64,000 bases of DNA from assembly GCF_030412785.1 (NCBI RefSeq), contig NZ_CP125297.1:186001-250000 (forward strand), read 5' to 3'. How positions within the stretch are numbered: the first letter of the stretch is position 1; the number at the start of each line of letters is the position of its first letter. The stretch is from Paraburkholderia sabiae. GTDB lineage: Bacteria; Pseudomonadota; Gammaproteobacteria; Burkholderiales; Burkholderiaceae. A model generated the notes under the pieces. It was not told where the DNA came from, ran no database searches, and worked only from the letters and a program-made list of their open reading frames with translations. Positions 63,737-64,000 of the stretch are shown here, piece after piece. The translations under genes and the position numbers were made by a program.

Positions 63737-63880
63737 TCACCTCGGTTCCGTACGGCCTGACTGCTGCGCCAACGGCTGATTTACAGGGATCCACTGGCCC
63801 GTCGGCTCCGGTGGTTTAGGCGCAGAGCTGCACGCCTGCAGGACAAGCGCGAGCAGCCCCGCGCGGAAGATCGCTTTCAC
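63737..63880 (-). CDS. virB7: VirB7-like small lipoprotein
   Basis: 47 residues, GTG start at 63880 after GGGGAG. MKAIFRAGLLALVLQACSSA has a lipoprotein signal with Cys17 (LVLQAC). The mature part KPPEPTGQWIPVNQPLAQQ carries the short TGxWxPVN-type motif seen in VirB7-class lipoproteins that bind VirB9. Position between virB6 and virB8 is the classical virB7 slot. Confidence 0.8.
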   Translation of the reverse strand: MKAIFRAGLLALVLQACSSAPKPPEPTGQWIPVNQPLAQQSGRTEPR

Positions 63881-63902
63881 GCCTGAACTCCCCTTTCACC
63901 GG

Positions 63903-64000
63903 TCATCGATGCAAGCGGTGATAGATGGCCATACCGATGGTGTTGAGCAACGCGCCCACGACACCGGCAAACGTAACCCAGCATACGACGAGCAACCACC
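63903..64000 (-). CDS. C-terminal end of a membrane protein, probably VirB6
   Basis: Only the last 31 residues are in the window: WLLVVCWVTFAGVVGALLNT, IGMAIYHRLHR. The segment is a hydrophobic helix with a basic end. Lying just upstream of the virB7-like gene, it is probably the polytopic inner-membrane protein VirB6, but the visible part is too short for family assignment. Confidence 0.45.
   Translation of the reverse strand, partial: WLLVVCWVTFAGVVGALLNTIGMAIYHRLHR

Noticed and set aside
1..64000. CRISPR array, tRNA or rRNA genes
   Set aside because: No regularly spaced direct repeats, and no tRNA cloverleaf or rRNA sequence was recognised on either strand.

Overview
The window looks like a secondary replicon (megaplasmid or large plasmid) of a Burkholderia-group betaproteobacterium (Burkholderia, Paraburkholderia or Caballeronia). 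Grounds: GC-rich coding, the wza-wzb-wzc exopolysaccharide (EPS) layout, a DUF3717 protein, a VirB/VirD4 conjugation block, and dense nested insertion sequences. The genus is inferred from gene style, not shown.

Layout. (1) 1-7.9 kb: decayed DNA, a small unknown gene, a tnpB pseudogene split by an IS21-family element, and a frameshifted AraC-type regulator. (2) 8.7-31.1 kb: an EPS locus. It has an intact AraC/DJ-1 regulator, glmS, an IS630 nested in an IS701 remnant, then a tightly overlapping minus-strand operon (wcaJ-like, wza, wzb, wzc, wecB, wecC, wzx, two glycosyltransferases, a polysaccharide lyase, wzy, wecG-like, acetyltransferase) read from another paralogous regulator. A divergent rmlC-like gene and galU follow. 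GlmS, WecB, WecC and a WecG-like enzyme predict a polymer containing N-acetylmannosaminuronic acid. (3) 32.3-37.6 kb: a decayed IS5-family element interrupted by an IS110/IS1111-type element (A), whose 3' noncoding end holds two more of the same class (B, C). (4) 37.9-41.7 kb: an AbiE toxin-antitoxin operon, a broken downstream gene and two small genes. (5) 41.8-52.7 kb: a hybrid sensor-kinase pseudogene split by an 8.9-kb element that has 26-bp inverted ends, 4-bp target repeats, repeated motifs in both ends, three defence-like genes and no transposase of its own. One cargo gene is broken by a second IS21 copy, which itself carries a fourth IS1111-type element (D) in its left terminal repeat. 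(6) 52.8-64 kb: a minus-strand conjugation block (trbM-like, a small membrane protein, parA/stbB-like ATPase, LPD7 protein, virD4 split in two, DUF3717, virB11, virB10, virB9, virB8, virB7-like lipoprotein, and the end of a probable virB6).

Two results can be checked directly in the sequence. First, excising 41978-50856 with one GTTG copy rejoins the kinase exactly in frame, so this is a real mobile cassette with TIR-like, Abi_C-like and DUF4365-TPR genes. Second, each of the four IS1111-type elements has a 3' noncoding RNA region with the invariant core GGTCGGACC and two short segments that match the left and right flanks of its own insertion site, as expected for bridge/seek RNA guides.
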